From Flammeovirga kamogawensis (GTDB lineage: Bacteria > Bacteroidota > Bacteroidia > Cytophagales > Flammeovirgaceae), in the NCBI RefSeq assembly GCF_018736065.1, contig NZ_CP076128.1, forward strand, positions 2,870,001-2,934,000: 64,000 nt of DNA, read 5' to 3'. The position numbers and the translations under genes are program-made. The notes beneath the pieces are model-generated. The model worked only from the letters and a program-made list of their open reading frames with translations, was not told where the DNA came from and ran no database searches. Positions 38,955-48,171 of this stretch are shown piece by piece. The first letter of the stretch is position 1; the number at the start of each line of letters is the position of its first letter.

Positions 38955-39836
38955 TTAATTAAGAGCATCATTAATAATAACATCTCTAAAATTATAACCT
39001 ATCTTTTGTAGTTTATTCGGATTTACCTTAGCACTTGACAATACCAAAAATGAACTTTCGCCTAATACTAATTTCAAGACTAATGAAGGTAAATTTGGTA
39101 AAAAGATTGGTCGGCAAAGTTTTGTGCCAATCGCTTTTGTTAGTTGTTCATTTGTTACTGGATTAGGAGAAACTGCATTATAAACTCCTTTTATTTTATT
39201 ATTCTCAATAGCTGTTATAAATAAATTAGATAGATCCTCTAAGCTAATCCAAGATATCCATTGTTTACCTGTACCAATAGGAGACCCAATTCCAAGTTTA
39301 ATTGGCAACATCATCTTAGGCAATGCCCCCCCTTTTTCTGTTAAAACTACTCCAATTCTTAATTTCACTAACCGAGAAGTTGTGCACATATCTTCCGCTT
39401 TTTCCCATTCTTTCACAACATCTGCTAGAAAATCATTTCCAAAAGAAGAAGACTCATCCAACTCTTCCTCTCCTCTATCACCATAAATACCAATTGCCGA
39501 AGCACATACAACTACTTTAGGAGGTTTTTCTAAAGCATTTATTTCTTGCATTAATAATGTAGATGATTCAACCCTACTATCTAAAATCGCTTTTTTTGCA
39601 CTTTCTGTCCATCTACCTTCCCCAACACTTTTTCCTGCTAAATGAATCACTGCATCAATTCCATCAAAAGCTCTTGGGTCAATATGTTTTTGCTTAATAT
39701 CCCATTTGTACCGTTTGATTTCTGCATTTAGATCTTCCTTACGCGATAGCCAACGTACTTCATGCCCTTTATCAATCAATTTATTTGATATTTCTTGACC
39801 AACTAAACCAGAACCTCCTGTAATTAAGACTTTCAT
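38955..39836 (-). CDS. TIGR01777-type NAD(P)-dependent epimerase
   Basis: 293 residues, SDR fold: GGSGLVGQEISNKLI at 7-21 for dinucleotide binding, VIHLAGKSVGEGRWTESAKKAILDSRVESS (the family hallmark GRWT), CASAIGIYGDRGEEELDE, and KPPKVV. C-terminal DUF1731 with LPSLVLKLVLGE and VNPNKLQKIGY. The family is widespread and called a nucleoside-sugar epimerase or SulA-like protein without a proven reaction. Divergent from the amidohydrolase genes, not part of the sus block. Confidence 0.9.
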   Translation of the reverse strand: MKVLITGGSGLVGQEISNKLIDKGHEVRWLSRKEDLNAEIKRYKWDIKQKHIDPRAFDGIDAVIHLAGKSVGEGRWTESAKKAILDSRVESSTLLMQEINALEKPPKVVVCASAIGIYGDRGEEELDESSSFGNDFLADVVKEWEKAEDMCTTSRLVKLRIGVVLTEKGGALPKMMLPIKLGIGSPIGTGKQWISWISLEDLSNLFITAIENNKIKGVYNAVSPNPVTNEQLTKAIGTKLCRPIFLPNLPSLVLKLVLGESSFLVLSSAKVNPNKLQKIGYNFRDVIINDALN

Positions 39837-40000
39837 AAACTATTATACTTTTGATGTTACCAAATAAAGATACCTCTTAAATGATAACTAATTCTTATTC
39901 TTGTTGTTTATCAAGTCCATAATAAATCTAATTTCTTTTTGTTTCCGACTAATACTCTTTAAGTTAGCGACCAACTTTCCAGTTCAATCTAAATTTCAAA

Positions 40001-43000
40001 ATGAATAAACATAATTTTATCTACGGAATAATAGCTTTATTATTCGGTATTGGTAATACTCTGTTAGCTCAAGAAAACTTTACAATAAATGGTGTAAGGG
40101 ATGACAGAAGTAACTATTACGCTTTCACGAACGCTTCAGTTCACATATCACCAACTCAAACTTTACAAAATGCCACTTTAGTTATTAAAGAGGGTAAAAT
40201 TGTATCTGTTTTAGAAGGTAATTCTGTACCAAAAGGTGCTGCAGAAATTAATGTCAAGGGTAAACATATTTATGCTTCATTTATAGATGCAAATACTCAT
40301 TATGGTATGCCTAAGGTAGAAAAAGGTAATTTTTGGTCTTGGAGTGAACCTGAAAAAATTGGTCCGCAAAATCCAAAAGCATACAATGCTAACGATGCAA
40401 TAAAGGCGAATACAAACGCTGCCGAACTTTTTAAAAGTGAAAGTAAAGCTGCAAAAGAAATGCGATCAATTGGTTTTGGTAGTGCATTAACTTATTTGCC
40501 TGATGGTATTGCAAGAGGTACATCAGCCTTAGTTACTTTTGGCGATGGTAAAGCAAACGAATTAATGCTTTCTGAAAAAGTTGGTGCACACTTAGCTTTT
40601 GATAAAGGATCTTCTAAACAAATGTATCCTGTATCTACTATGGGTTATGTTGCCCTACTTCGTCAAACTTATTATGACGCAGACTGGTATAAGAGTATTG
40701 GTCATGAAAAATTTACAGATGTTACTTTAGAAGCATTCAACCAATCTCAGAATTATACTCAATTTTTTGCTACTAAAGACTTATTTGATCTTGAAAGAGC
40801 TGCTAAGGTTGCTAAGGAATTTCAAAAACAGTATATCTACGTTGGTAATGGCGATGAATACCAAGACATTGCTACCTTAAAATTGATCAACCCTACTTTA
40901 ATTCTTCCTGTAGATTTCCCGCAAGCATTAAATGTAAATGATCCAATTGATGCAATGAATGCCACTTTTTCTGAGATGAAACATTGGGAACTAGCTCCTT
41001 CAAACTTATCGCTATTGGCTAAAGAAAACATTCGTTTTTCTATCACAGCATTTGATTTATCAAGCAAAGCTAATTTTCTTAAAAATATTCGCTTAGCAGT
41101 AAAAAGAGGGCTTTCAGAAGAGCAAGTGTTAGCTGCTTTAACTACAATCCCTGCCTCTTACACAAATTCATCAGATCGTTTAGGCACCATAGAAAAAGGT
41201 AAAATAGCCAACTTTATAATTACATCTGCACCTCTATTTACAGAAAAAGGTGATGTACTTGAAAACTGGATCCGTGGTAAACGCTATGTCGCTAAAGCAT
41301 GGAATACAAACGATTTTAGAGGAGAATACACTTTAACAGTTGCAGACAGTACTTATACCTTAAAAGTTACAGGTAAAGATAATACATCTGCAAAATGGAA
41401 TGTTACCGTAAACGACTCTTTAAAACTTGATACAAAAGCAGCTATTACAGACGGTATGCTTTCTTTATCATTTAAATCTGATACTACAAAAAAAGCAACT
41501 TCAATCCGACTTTCTGGTTGGGCAAATAACGAAGGTAACTTTTCTGGTGAAGGTAAAAATGCAGATGGAAGTTGGTTAAAATGGACTGCTATTAAATCTG
41601 CATCAAATAAAGTAGAAAAGAAAAAAGAAGAGGTAGAAGTTAATCCAGAATTAGGTGATATCATTTTCCCTTTTAGTGCTTATGGTAGTAAAGAAATTGC
41701 TCAGCAAGAAACTATTTTGATTAAAAATGCAACTATTTGGACCAATGAAGAACAAGGTATTGTAAAAAATACTGATGTACTTATTAAAGATGGAAAAATA
41801 GCTAAAGTAGGAAATAATCTAAAAGGTAGTAAAACTACTAAGGTAATTGATGGTACAGGCAAACATCTTACAAATGGTATTATTGACGAACACTCTCATA
41901 TTGCATTATTTAGTGTAAATGATGTTGCTGTAATGTCATCTATGGTAAGAATGGAAGATGTACTAAACCCTAACGATGTAGATATATACCGTCAATTAGC
42001 AGGTGGTGTTACCTCTGCACAATTATTACATGGTTCTGCAAATCCTGTTGGTGGACAATCTGCCGTAATTAAATTTAGATGGGGAAAAACTAACCCAGAT
42101 GATTTGATTTTTAAAGATGCCAAACCGTTTATAAAATTTGCCTTAGGCGAAAATGTAAAACGTTCAAGCTGGCCAATGTCAAATCGTTTTCCACAAACAA
42201 GGATGGGTGTAGAGGCTGTTTATATAGATGGTTTTACCAGAGCAAAAGTATATAATGACGCTCAAAAAATATATAATGGTAAAGGACCTAAACCTCGTAA
42301 AGATTTACAATTAGAAGCACTTGCCCAAATTCTTAATGACGAACGTTTTATCTCGTGTCACTCTTATGTGCAGTCAGAAATTAACATGCTAATGAAAGTT
42401 GCAGATAGTTTTGATTTCAGAGTAAATACTTTCACTCATATTTTAGAAGGTTATAAAGTAGCTGATAAAATGAAAAAGCATGGTGTTGGTGCATCTACTT
42501 TTTCTGATTGGTGGGCTTATAAATTTGAAGTTTATGAGGCAATACCACAAAATGCTGCATTAATGGCATCTCAAGGGATTACTGTTGCTATTAATTCTGA
42601 TGATTCCGAAATGGGTCGTCGTTTAAATCAAGAGGCTGCAAAGAGTGTAAAATATGCAGATATGAGCGAAGAAGAAGCATGGAAAATGGTTACGCTAAAT
42701 CCCGCAAAATTATTACATGTAGATCACAAAGTAGGTTCAATAAAAGTAGGTAAAGATGCAGACCTTGTTTTATGGTCAGATAATCCTCTTTCAATCTATG
42801 CAAAACCTACTTATACTTTAGTTGATGGTACAATCTATTTCTCTTTAGAAAAAGATGAGCAACTTAAAAAAGAGATGCAGAAAGAAAGAGCAAGGTTAGT
42901 TGCTAAAATGCAAGCTGCAGAAAAGGCAGGTGAAAAAGTAAAAGATGTAGCTCCTAAAATTGAGCAACATATGCATTGCGATTATTTACACCTTGACTAA
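40001..43000 (+). CDS. Secreted two-module amidohydrolase-family protein
   Basis: 999 residues. Signal peptide ending NTLLAQ. First amidohydrolase-like module at about 30-430: the usual GxxDxHxH is ASFIDANTHYG, so the first metal-binding His is lost. A beta-rich linker follows (about 435-535). Second module at about 565-965: LTNGIIDEHSHIALF keeps HxH, followed by ISCHSY, THILEG and an Asp in AINSDDSEMG, so this half has a plausible metal site. It ends with the usual VGSIKVGKDADLVLW. Probably periplasmic. Immediately followed by a third module gene, 19 bases downstream. Confidence 0.88.
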   Translation: MNKHNFIYGIIALLFGIGNTLLAQENFTINGVRDDRSNYYAFTNASVHISPTQTLQNATLVIKEGKIVSVLEGNSVPKGAAEINVKGKHIYASFIDANTHYGMPKVEKGNFWSWSEPEKIGPQNPKAYNANDAIKANTNAAELFKSESKAAKEMRSIGFGSALTYLPDGIARGTSALVTFGDGKANELMLSEKVGAHLAFDKGSSKQMYPVSTMGYVALLRQTYYDADWYKSIGHEKFTDVTLEAFNQSQNYTQFFATKDLFDLERAAKVAKEFQKQYIYVGNGDEYQDIATLKLINPTLILPVDFPQALNVNDPIDAMNATFSEMKHWELAPSNLSLLAKENIRFSITAFDLSSKANFLKNIRLAVKRGLSEEQVLAALTTIPASYTNSSDRLGTIEKGKIANFIITSAPLFTEKGDVLENWIRGKRYVAKAWNTNDFRGEYTLTVADSTYTLKVTGKDNTSAKWNVTVNDSLKLDTKAAITDGMLSLSFKSDTTKKATSIRLSGWANNEGNFSGEGKNADGSWLKWTAIKSASNKVEKKKEEVEVNPELGDIIFPFSAYGSKEIAQQETILIKNATIWTNEEQGIVKNTDVLIKDGKIAKVGNNLKGSKTTKVIDGTGKHLTNGIIDEHSHIALFSVNDVAVMSSMVRMEDVLNPNDVDIYRQLAGGVTSAQLLHGSANPVGGQSAVIKFRWGKTNPDDLIFKDAKPFIKFALGENVKRSSWPMSNRFPQTRMGVEAVYIDGFTRAKVYNDAQKIYNGKGPKPRKDLQLEALAQILNDERFISCHSYVQSEINMLMKVADSFDFRVNTFTHILEGYKVADKMKKHGVGASTFSDWWAYKFEVYEAIPQNAALMASQGITVAINSDDSEMGRRLNQEAAKSVKYADMSEEEAWKMVTLNPAKLLHVDHKVGSIKVGKDADLVLWSDNPLSIYAKPTYTLVDGTIYFSLEKDEQLKKEMQKERARLVAKMQAAEKAGEKVKDVAPKIEQHMHCDYLHLD

Positions 43001-43019
43001 CCCTTAAAAGAAGATTAAA

Positions 43020-44309
43020 ATGAAAAATATAAAATTAATTATTGCATTGATTGGAATACTTAGTCTATCCATTAAAGTTATGGCTCAAGTTCCTTCTCCT
43101 GCAAAAAATCAAACAAAAGGAATACTTCTTACAGGAGCCTTAATACACAATGGCAAAGGTGAAGTAATTGAGAATGGAGTTATCGCTTTTAAAGATGGAG
43201 TAATTACCTATGTTGGGACAGACTTTTCTGATGCTAGTTATGAAGTAATTAATACTGATGGGCAAGAAATATACCCGGGCTTAATTTTGCCTACTTCAGA
43301 ACTCGGACTTGTAGAAATTGAGGCTGTAAGTGCATCAAATGATAACTATGAAACTGGGAGGATAAACCCAGAAGTTCGTTCTGTAATTGCTTTCAATACA
43401 GATTCTCATGTTATTCCTACTGTTAGAAGTAACGGTATTCTAATAGAACAAGTAATGCCAAAAGGAGGAATATTCTCTGGTAGATCTTCTATTGTTCAAC
43501 TAGATGCTTGGAACTGGGAAGATGCTATTGTTCAAGAAAACGATGGTCAACATTTACATTGGCCAAGAAAATATTATTCTCCAGGTTGGACGAGCCCAGA
43601 AAAAGGGTTACAAATATCTAAATCATACCATAAATATGTAAAAGTAATTGAGCATACTTTAATGGATGCGGAAGCTTATAGCAAAGCTACTGATATCAAA
43701 CTACCAGATTTTCCTATGGAAGCAATGAAAGAATTATTCTCTGGAAAAGAGAAACTTTTTATTCATGTAGACGAGGCTAAAAGTATTGTATCAGCAGTAA
43801 AAATGGCTCAAAAATACAACATCAAAAACATTGTAATTGTTGGTGGTGCAGATGCTTGGTTAATTACTGATTTCTTAAAGGAGAATAACATTCCGGTTTT
43901 ACTTACAGATGTACATTCATTACCTAAAAGAGAACAAGAAGCTTACGATTTACCTTACAAAAGAGCAGCATTATTACAAAATGCAGGAATCTTAGTTGGA
44001 TTAACACATTCGAGTGCTTCAAATTCTAGAAACCTACCATTTTATGCAGGAACCGTTGCAGCTTTTGGTTTAGATAAAGAAGAAGCATTAAAGATGATTA
44101 CTTCTAACACTGCTAAAATTCTAGGGGTTGAGAAGAAATTCGGGACTTTAGAGGTTGGAAAATCTGCAACAATTATTGTTAGTAAAGGTGATTTACTCGA
44201 TATGAAAACAAGTAAAATAACTAATGCATTTATAGATGGCAGAGCAATTGATTTAAATAACAAGCATTCTATGTTATACAAAAAGTTTAAAGATAAATAC
44301 GAGAATTAA
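43020..44309 (+). CDS. Secreted amidohydrolase-like protein, metal site degenerate
   Basis: 429 residues, signal peptide ending VMAQ. Composite-domain strands at the ends are typical of amidohydrolases (ALIHNGKGEVIENGVIAFKDG; FGTLEVGKSATIIVSKGD). The metal motif position reads YPGLILPTSELG, with neither His of HxH. IFIHVDEAKSIVSAV and LTHSSASNSR keep the barrel pattern. Likely a non-catalytic partner of the 999-residue protein in the same transcript. Sequence supports the fold; the partner role is inference. Confidence 0.83.
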   Translation: MKNIKLIIALIGILSLSIKVMAQVPSPAKNQTKGILLTGALIHNGKGEVIENGVIAFKDGVITYVGTDFSDASYEVINTDGQEIYPGLILPTSELGLVEIEAVSASNDNYETGRINPEVRSVIAFNTDSHVIPTVRSNGILIEQVMPKGGIFSGRSSIVQLDAWNWEDAIVQENDGQHLHWPRKYYSPGWTSPEKGLQISKSYHKYVKVIEHTLMDAEAYSKATDIKLPDFPMEAMKELFSGKEKLFIHVDEAKSIVSAVKMAQKYNIKNIVIVGGADAWLITDFLKENNIPVLLTDVHSLPKREQEAYDLPYKRAALLQNAGILVGLTHSSASNSRNLPFYAGTVAAFGLDKEEALKMITSNTAKILGVEKKFGTLEVGKSATIIVSKGDLLDMKTSKITNAFIDGRAIDLNNKHSMLYKKFKDKYEN

Positions 44310-44320
44310 TATTCTTTGAC

Positions 44321-44360
44321 AAAAGGCTGAACGATTAGTATAAACTACGTTCGGCCTTTT
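44321..44360 (+). terminator. Terminator of the amidohydrolase pair
   Basis: A 13-bp stem (AAAAGGCTGAACG / CGTTCGGCCTTTT, one G-T pair) followed by a T run. Confidence 0.88.
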
Positions 44361-44385
44361 TCATTTTAACAATTAACTTTGTAAA

Positions 44386-45171
44386 ATGTCATCAACCACA
44401 TTATTTAACCCTGCCAAAGATAAAAAATCTAAGCACCCAATTATCTTAATACATGGGGCATTATTTAATGCAGAAGCTTGGAAAGGTAATTTTTATGAGT
44501 ATTTCTCAGAAATTGGATATGATACTTACGCCATTAGCTTAAGTGGACATGGAGAAAATGGAAATAAAGTTTTACTCAACCTTTATGGCTTAGAAATTTA
44601 TACCAATGATGTAATCAACCTTATTACTTCATTAGATGAAAAACCTATTGTTATAGGGCACTCTATGGGTGGTTTAGTTACACAACTTGTAGCACAAAGA
44701 GTTTCTTTGCAAGCTGCTATTTTATTGGCTGCAGTTCCTCCTTATGGCATTTTAAATTCCATGACATCCTCGTTTTTTTCTAATCCAATTAGTTGGGGGA
44801 AATTTGCTGCATCTACGCTATTCCCTTTTTGGAAATTTATAAATACTGAAGCTCCAGAAGGTATTTATACCACTCCTCCAAGTAGAGAAGTTCAAATGCA
44901 CGTAAGTAAAAATATACAGAGAGAATCCATTCGTGCAATGTTAGAAATGTGTTTAAAAAACTTTGATATTGAACCTCAGAAAGTAAACTTCCCAATGTAT
45001 CATATCGGTTTTAGAGATGATAAGATTATTTTTCCTGAAGATGTAGAAAAAACAGCAGTTCTATATAACCATGAATCTAAGATTTTTGAGAAAATGGCAC
45101 ATGCATTTATGTTTGAACCAAGTTGGAAAAATGTTGCTGAACACATAAAAGAATGGATTGTTAATCAATAA
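44386..45171 (+). CDS. Alpha/beta-fold hydrolase
   Basis: 261 residues, cytoplasmic. Oxyanion-side HGALFNAEAW after ILIHG, nucleophile Ser in GHSMGGL (near residue 93), acid residue in the FRDDKIIFPED region, and His in KMAHAFMFEPSW near the end. SLSGHGENG sits at the usual loop. Lipase/esterase-like, substrate unknown. Tail-to-tail with the next gene, with a single base between stops. Confidence 0.87.
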   Translation: MSSTTLFNPAKDKKSKHPIILIHGALFNAEAWKGNFYEYFSEIGYDTYAISLSGHGENGNKVLLNLYGLEIYTNDVINLITSLDEKPIVIGHSMGGLVTQLVAQRVSLQAAILLAAVPPYGILNSMTSSFFSNPISWGKFAASTLFPFWKFINTEAPEGIYTTPPSREVQMHVSKNIQRESIRAMLEMCLKNFDIEPQKVNFPMYHIGFRDDKIIFPEDVEKTAVLYNHESKIFEKMAHAFMFEPSWKNVAEHIKEWIVNQ

Positions 45172-45172
45172 A

Positions 45173-45997
45173 TTACAACATTGAGTTATAATACTTGATA
45201 AGCTCAATTAAACCTTCTTTTTGTCTGAAGTTCACATTATTTTTACTAATGTAAGATGCAACTTCTGACTCCTTGCCAACAAAAACTTTTAATAGGTGTT
45301 TCTTTCTTGTATCTACAAGTTGAAGGTGGCTATTATCAATTAAGAAGTATAGCTTTTCTTTTAGAGCATAGTCATATAACACTTCATTTTTATGAGGGTT
45401 AGAATGAACTCCCCTTGCTTCATTATTCAAACGCTCCTCATCAAAAGTTGTATTAGGTCGGATTATTGTCTTTAACAAATAAGGGTAAGCAAGTAAACTT
45501 AAATCTCCTTTTAATATTTCTTGATAAATTCCTAAAGCAGGTACCCCTTCTCTTAAATAGATATCAGCATTAATAAAATTAAAATCTGTTGTACCTGTTT
45601 CCGTTCCGTCTTCATCATAATTGACCTCAATCATTTTGAAGCTTTCTATTGTATGGCTTTCAAAAGTAACAATTGTAGTGTCTAAAATTTCCATTCCTCC
45701 GTAAAGAGAAGACGATTGGACTGTCAGAATTTCTACCTGATCGTGCTGTAAGTCATACAATACAGGTACATCTATAAATTGTTCTCCTGTTTTTAAAATT
45801 ACATTTCCTTGCGACCAATTAGGAAAATAAAATACAGTACTATCTCTTTCGTAATATTCCTGTTCTTCTAAATCTGCTTGAATTTTTCCCATCATAGACT
45901 TATCCTTCTTTTGCTTCTTTTTATTTTTTTCTTGAGCAAAAGAGAGTAATGAAGGAACTAGAAAAATGAATAGTACTAATAGACGAGGCATAATCAT
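45173..45997 (-). CDS. Secreted protein of unknown function
   Basis: 274 residues with a signal peptide (LLVLFIFLVPSLLSFAQ), then a lysine-rich stretch (KNKKKQKKDK). The body is mixed beta, with a segment FYFPNWSQGNVILKTGEQFIDVPVLYDL that resembles beta-strand-rich surface or periplasmic proteins of Bacteroidota. M3 (45991) is an alternative start. No motif recognised, no clear operon partner. Confidence 0.7.
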   Translation of the reverse strand: MIMPRLLVLFIFLVPSLLSFAQEKNKKKQKKDKSMMGKIQADLEEQEYYERDSTVFYFPNWSQGNVILKTGEQFIDVPVLYDLQHDQVEILTVQSSSLYGGMEILDTTIVTFESHTIESFKMIEVNYDEDGTETGTTDFNFINADIYLREGVPALGIYQEILKGDLSLLAYPYLLKTIIRPNTTFDEERLNNEARGVHSNPHKNEVLYDYALKEKLYFLIDNSHLQLVDTRKKHLLKVFVGKESEVASYISKNNVNFRQKEGLIELIKYYNSML

Positions 45998-46080
45998 GAA
46001 AAAAATAGTTTAGTGACCTTCTGTAGATAGAAGAGTTATAACATTAGTAATATAGTAAGTTATTGGGTTTGATAAAATAA

Positions 46081-46113
46081 AAAAAGGTTGACTTACTAGA
46101 AGACAACCTTTTT
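46081..46113 (-). terminator. Terminator of tpiA
   Basis: Stem AAAAAGGTTG / CAACCTTTTT with further inner pairing, followed on the minus strand by a T run. Confidence 0.85.
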
Positions 46114-46147
46114 AAAAACACGATTTATCTTTTCGACCTTAAATCAA

Positions 46148-46909
46148 TTAGTATGATTTAGAGATATCGATGAAGTCTCTTGAAGCTAAAGAAGCACCAC
46201 CAATTAAACCACCGTCAACATCTGGTTGAGCGAATAATTCTTGTGCGTTACTTGGTTTAGCAGAACCACCATAAAGGATAGGAGTTGCATCTGCAACTTC
46301 TTGACCATATTTAGCAGCAACCATATCACGGATATCTTTGTGCATTTCTTGAGCTTGTGCAGAAGATGCTGTTTTACCAGTACCGATAGCCCAAACTGGC
46401 TCGTATGCTAAAACTACTTTACCAAAGTCCTCTGCAGAAAGGTGGAATAAACCTTCTGATAATTGTTTTTCAACAACTGCTTTTTGAGTACCAGCCTCAC
46501 GCTCTTCTAATACTTCTCCGAAACAGAAGATTGGAAGCATGTTGTTTGCTAAAACAGCATCAGTTTTTGTTGCTAACATTTCGTTAGATTCACCAAAATA
46601 CTCACGACGCTCAGAGTGACCTAAGATTACATAATCGATACCGTAAGAAGCTAATTGAGGAGCAGAAATCTCTCCTGTAAAAGCACCTTTAGGTTCAGTG
46701 TAACAGTTTTGTGCACCAACAAATACATTTGCTGAATTTCCGATTAATGACTTCACTTTGCTCAAGTGAACAAATGGAGTACACATAATAACTTTTACAT
46801 CAGAAGGAGTTTCATCCTTTGCCATGTTTACTACTTCAGATGCTAATGATTCTGCTTCTTCTTTAAGAAGGTTCATTTTCCAGTTACCTGCTACAATTTT
46901 TTGTCTCAT
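46148..46909 (-). CDS. tpiA: Triosephosphate isomerase
   Basis: 253 residues. Interconverts dihydroxyacetone phosphate and glyceraldehyde-3-phosphate. Active-site segments: AGNWKMN (Asn and Lys), VILGHSERREYFGE (His), VVLAYEPVWAIGTGKTA (Glu) followed by loop 6, YGGSAKPSNA and VDGGLIGGASL (phosphate binding). Single gene with a recognisable promoter upstream and its own terminator. Confidence 0.97.
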   Translation of the reverse strand: MRQKIVAGNWKMNLLKEEAESLASEVVNMAKDETPSDVKVIMCTPFVHLSKVKSLIGNSANVFVGAQNCYTEPKGAFTGEISAPQLASYGIDYVILGHSERREYFGESNEMLATKTDAVLANNMLPIFCFGEVLEEREAGTQKAVVEKQLSEGLFHLSAEDFGKVVLAYEPVWAIGTGKTASSAQAQEMHKDIRDMVAAKYGQEVADATPILYGGSAKPSNAQELFAQPDVDGGLIGGASLASRDFIDISKSY

Positions 46910-46953
46910 GATATTATGATTCTTTATTGAATGTAATTTTTAATAATCAGCTG

Positions 46954-46983
46954 CGAATATACATACGTATTTCTTGATTCAAA
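46954..46983 (-). promoter_or_regulatory. Promoter of tpiA
   Basis: On the minus strand, TTTG, an 18-nt spacer and TATATTCG (close to the Bacteroidota -7 TAnnTTTG), ending 45 bases before the ATG. Confidence 0.6.
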
Positions 46984-47043
46984 ATGAGATTCGTCATACT
47001 GAAATTGAATATTTAAACAATTAACACAAAAATAGATTGTAAT

Positions 47044-47062
47044 TTTTCCATATTATGGAAAA
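47044..47062. promoter_or_regulatory. Perfect palindrome upstream of tpiA, possible operator
   Basis: TTTTCCATA, one base, TATGGAAAA: two 9-bp arms, no T run after it, so it is not a terminator. It sits 61 bases upstream of the tpiA -33 box and 135 before small-RNA copy 2. Confidence 0.4.
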
Positions 47063-47196
47063 GTGGTTTCAAAATGAAACAAATATAAAATTGGCACACA
47101 ATAAAAAACCAACCAAAATACTTATTATCAAATAGTTAACTAATATTAATTAACTATTGGCACAGTTAATGAATATTAGTTATTGGGTAAAGAATC

Positions 47197-47286
47197 ATAG
47201 GTTAGTCACCTATTGTATGGCATGATACACCAGTAACATTAACCAGCTGTGGAAAGACACTTGAAAATTTTCAAGTGTTTTTTTTT
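47197..47286 (+). ncRNA. Candidate small RNA, copy 2
   Basis: The core at 47197-47258 differs from copy 1 at two positions only: A to G near 47215 and T to C near 47247. The first change turns an A-C mismatch into a G-C pair in the TGTAT-GGCATG-ATACA hairpin. The terminator stem ACACTTGAAAA/TTTTCAAGTGT (47257-47278) is unrelated in sequence to that of copy 1 but pairs fully and is followed by nine T. GGTAAAGA is shared just upstream of both cores. The nearest genes, tpiA and the barrel protein, are both on the minus strand, so the plus-strand transcript would be independent of them. The rest of the 46910-47539 gap holds only the tpiA promoter and palindrome. Confidence 0.72.
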
Positions 47287-47485
47287 ACACAAAGGTTTTT
47301 GAAAACTAAAGAACTCTTTTGATTTAGGATATTTTAGTATTAGCTTTACAAATGTAAAATAACAATAACTTTACACACGACTCTTTAAATTATATAATCT
47401 CAACTTTACTCTACACTTCTAGACTAGAAAAGATAACTCTATTCTATAAATCTAACTCTGTCTATATTTTTTTAAACATAAAAAA

Positions 47486-47513
47486 ACAGCCTTACGTTAT
47501 CCATAAAGCTGTC
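47486..47513 (-). terminator. Terminator of the DUF4136-barrel unit
   Basis: Stem ACAGC(C)TT / AAGCTGT with one bulge, followed on the minus strand by seven T. Downstream of the barrel gene. Confidence 0.65.
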
Positions 47514-47539
47514 TTTCTGATGTATTTTATTTTTTAGAT

Positions 47540-48133
47540 TTAGAAATCAAAAGCTAAACCAATATTAAAACCCCAATACGCTACGCTATCATATCCTTGA
47601 GCACCTGTTTGATAATTATACTTTACGTTACTCAATAATGATACTCCTGCATCTCCTAGTGGTACAATAACACCAACTTCTGGCGCTACAGCAAATCCCC
47701 AATACTGATCAGAAACAGCAACACCACCTACTTGACTTGTGAAATATGTACCTGCTGCACCAATTCCAATACCAGCATAAGGTCTAATACCACCTAGGTT
47801 ACCTAAATAATAATGAGCTGTTGCTAGTGTTGATAAAGATGTTGCATTCTCATAAGTTTCTCCTGAAATTGCTGAATTTTCTGATGAAAAAGTTTTATTT
47901 CCAAAACTTTGATTGAAATAATTAAAACCAATACTTGCACCAACAGATAAATTATCATTTAAGAAGTGTCTGTACTCTAAATTACCACCTCTAAAAGATG
48001 CATCTGTAATAGTACTACTATTTGATGGTAACGCCATGTTATAAGAAATTCCAATAAGGTCTTGAGCCGATGCCGTTGATAAACCTGAAACAATTAATAA
48101 TGCTGCAAGGAATATTTTTTTAATGTTTTTCAT
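47540..48133 (-). CDS. Outer-membrane beta-barrel protein
   Basis: 197 residues. Signal peptide ending STASAQ, then alternating short beta strands typical of an eight-stranded OmpA/OmpX-like barrel (LEYRHFLNDNLSVGASIGFNYF, YYLGNLGGIRPYAGIGIGAAG) and a terminal aromatic: NIGLAFDF. No periplasmic OmpA domain. Probably co-transcribed with the DUF4136 lipoprotein, 38 bases upstream. Confidence 0.82.
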   Translation of the reverse strand: MKNIKKIFLAALLIVSGLSTASAQDLIGISYNMALPSNSSTITDASFRGGNLEYRHFLNDNLSVGASIGFNYFNQSFGNKTFSSENSAISGETYENATSLSTLATAHYYLGNLGGIRPYAGIGIGAAGTYFTSQVGGVAVSDQYWGFAVAPEVGVIVPLGDAGVSLLSNVKYNYQTGAQGYDSVAYWGFNIGLAFDF

Positions 48134-48171
48134 AATGATTGATGTTTTTAATGTTTTAAGTTGGATATAAA

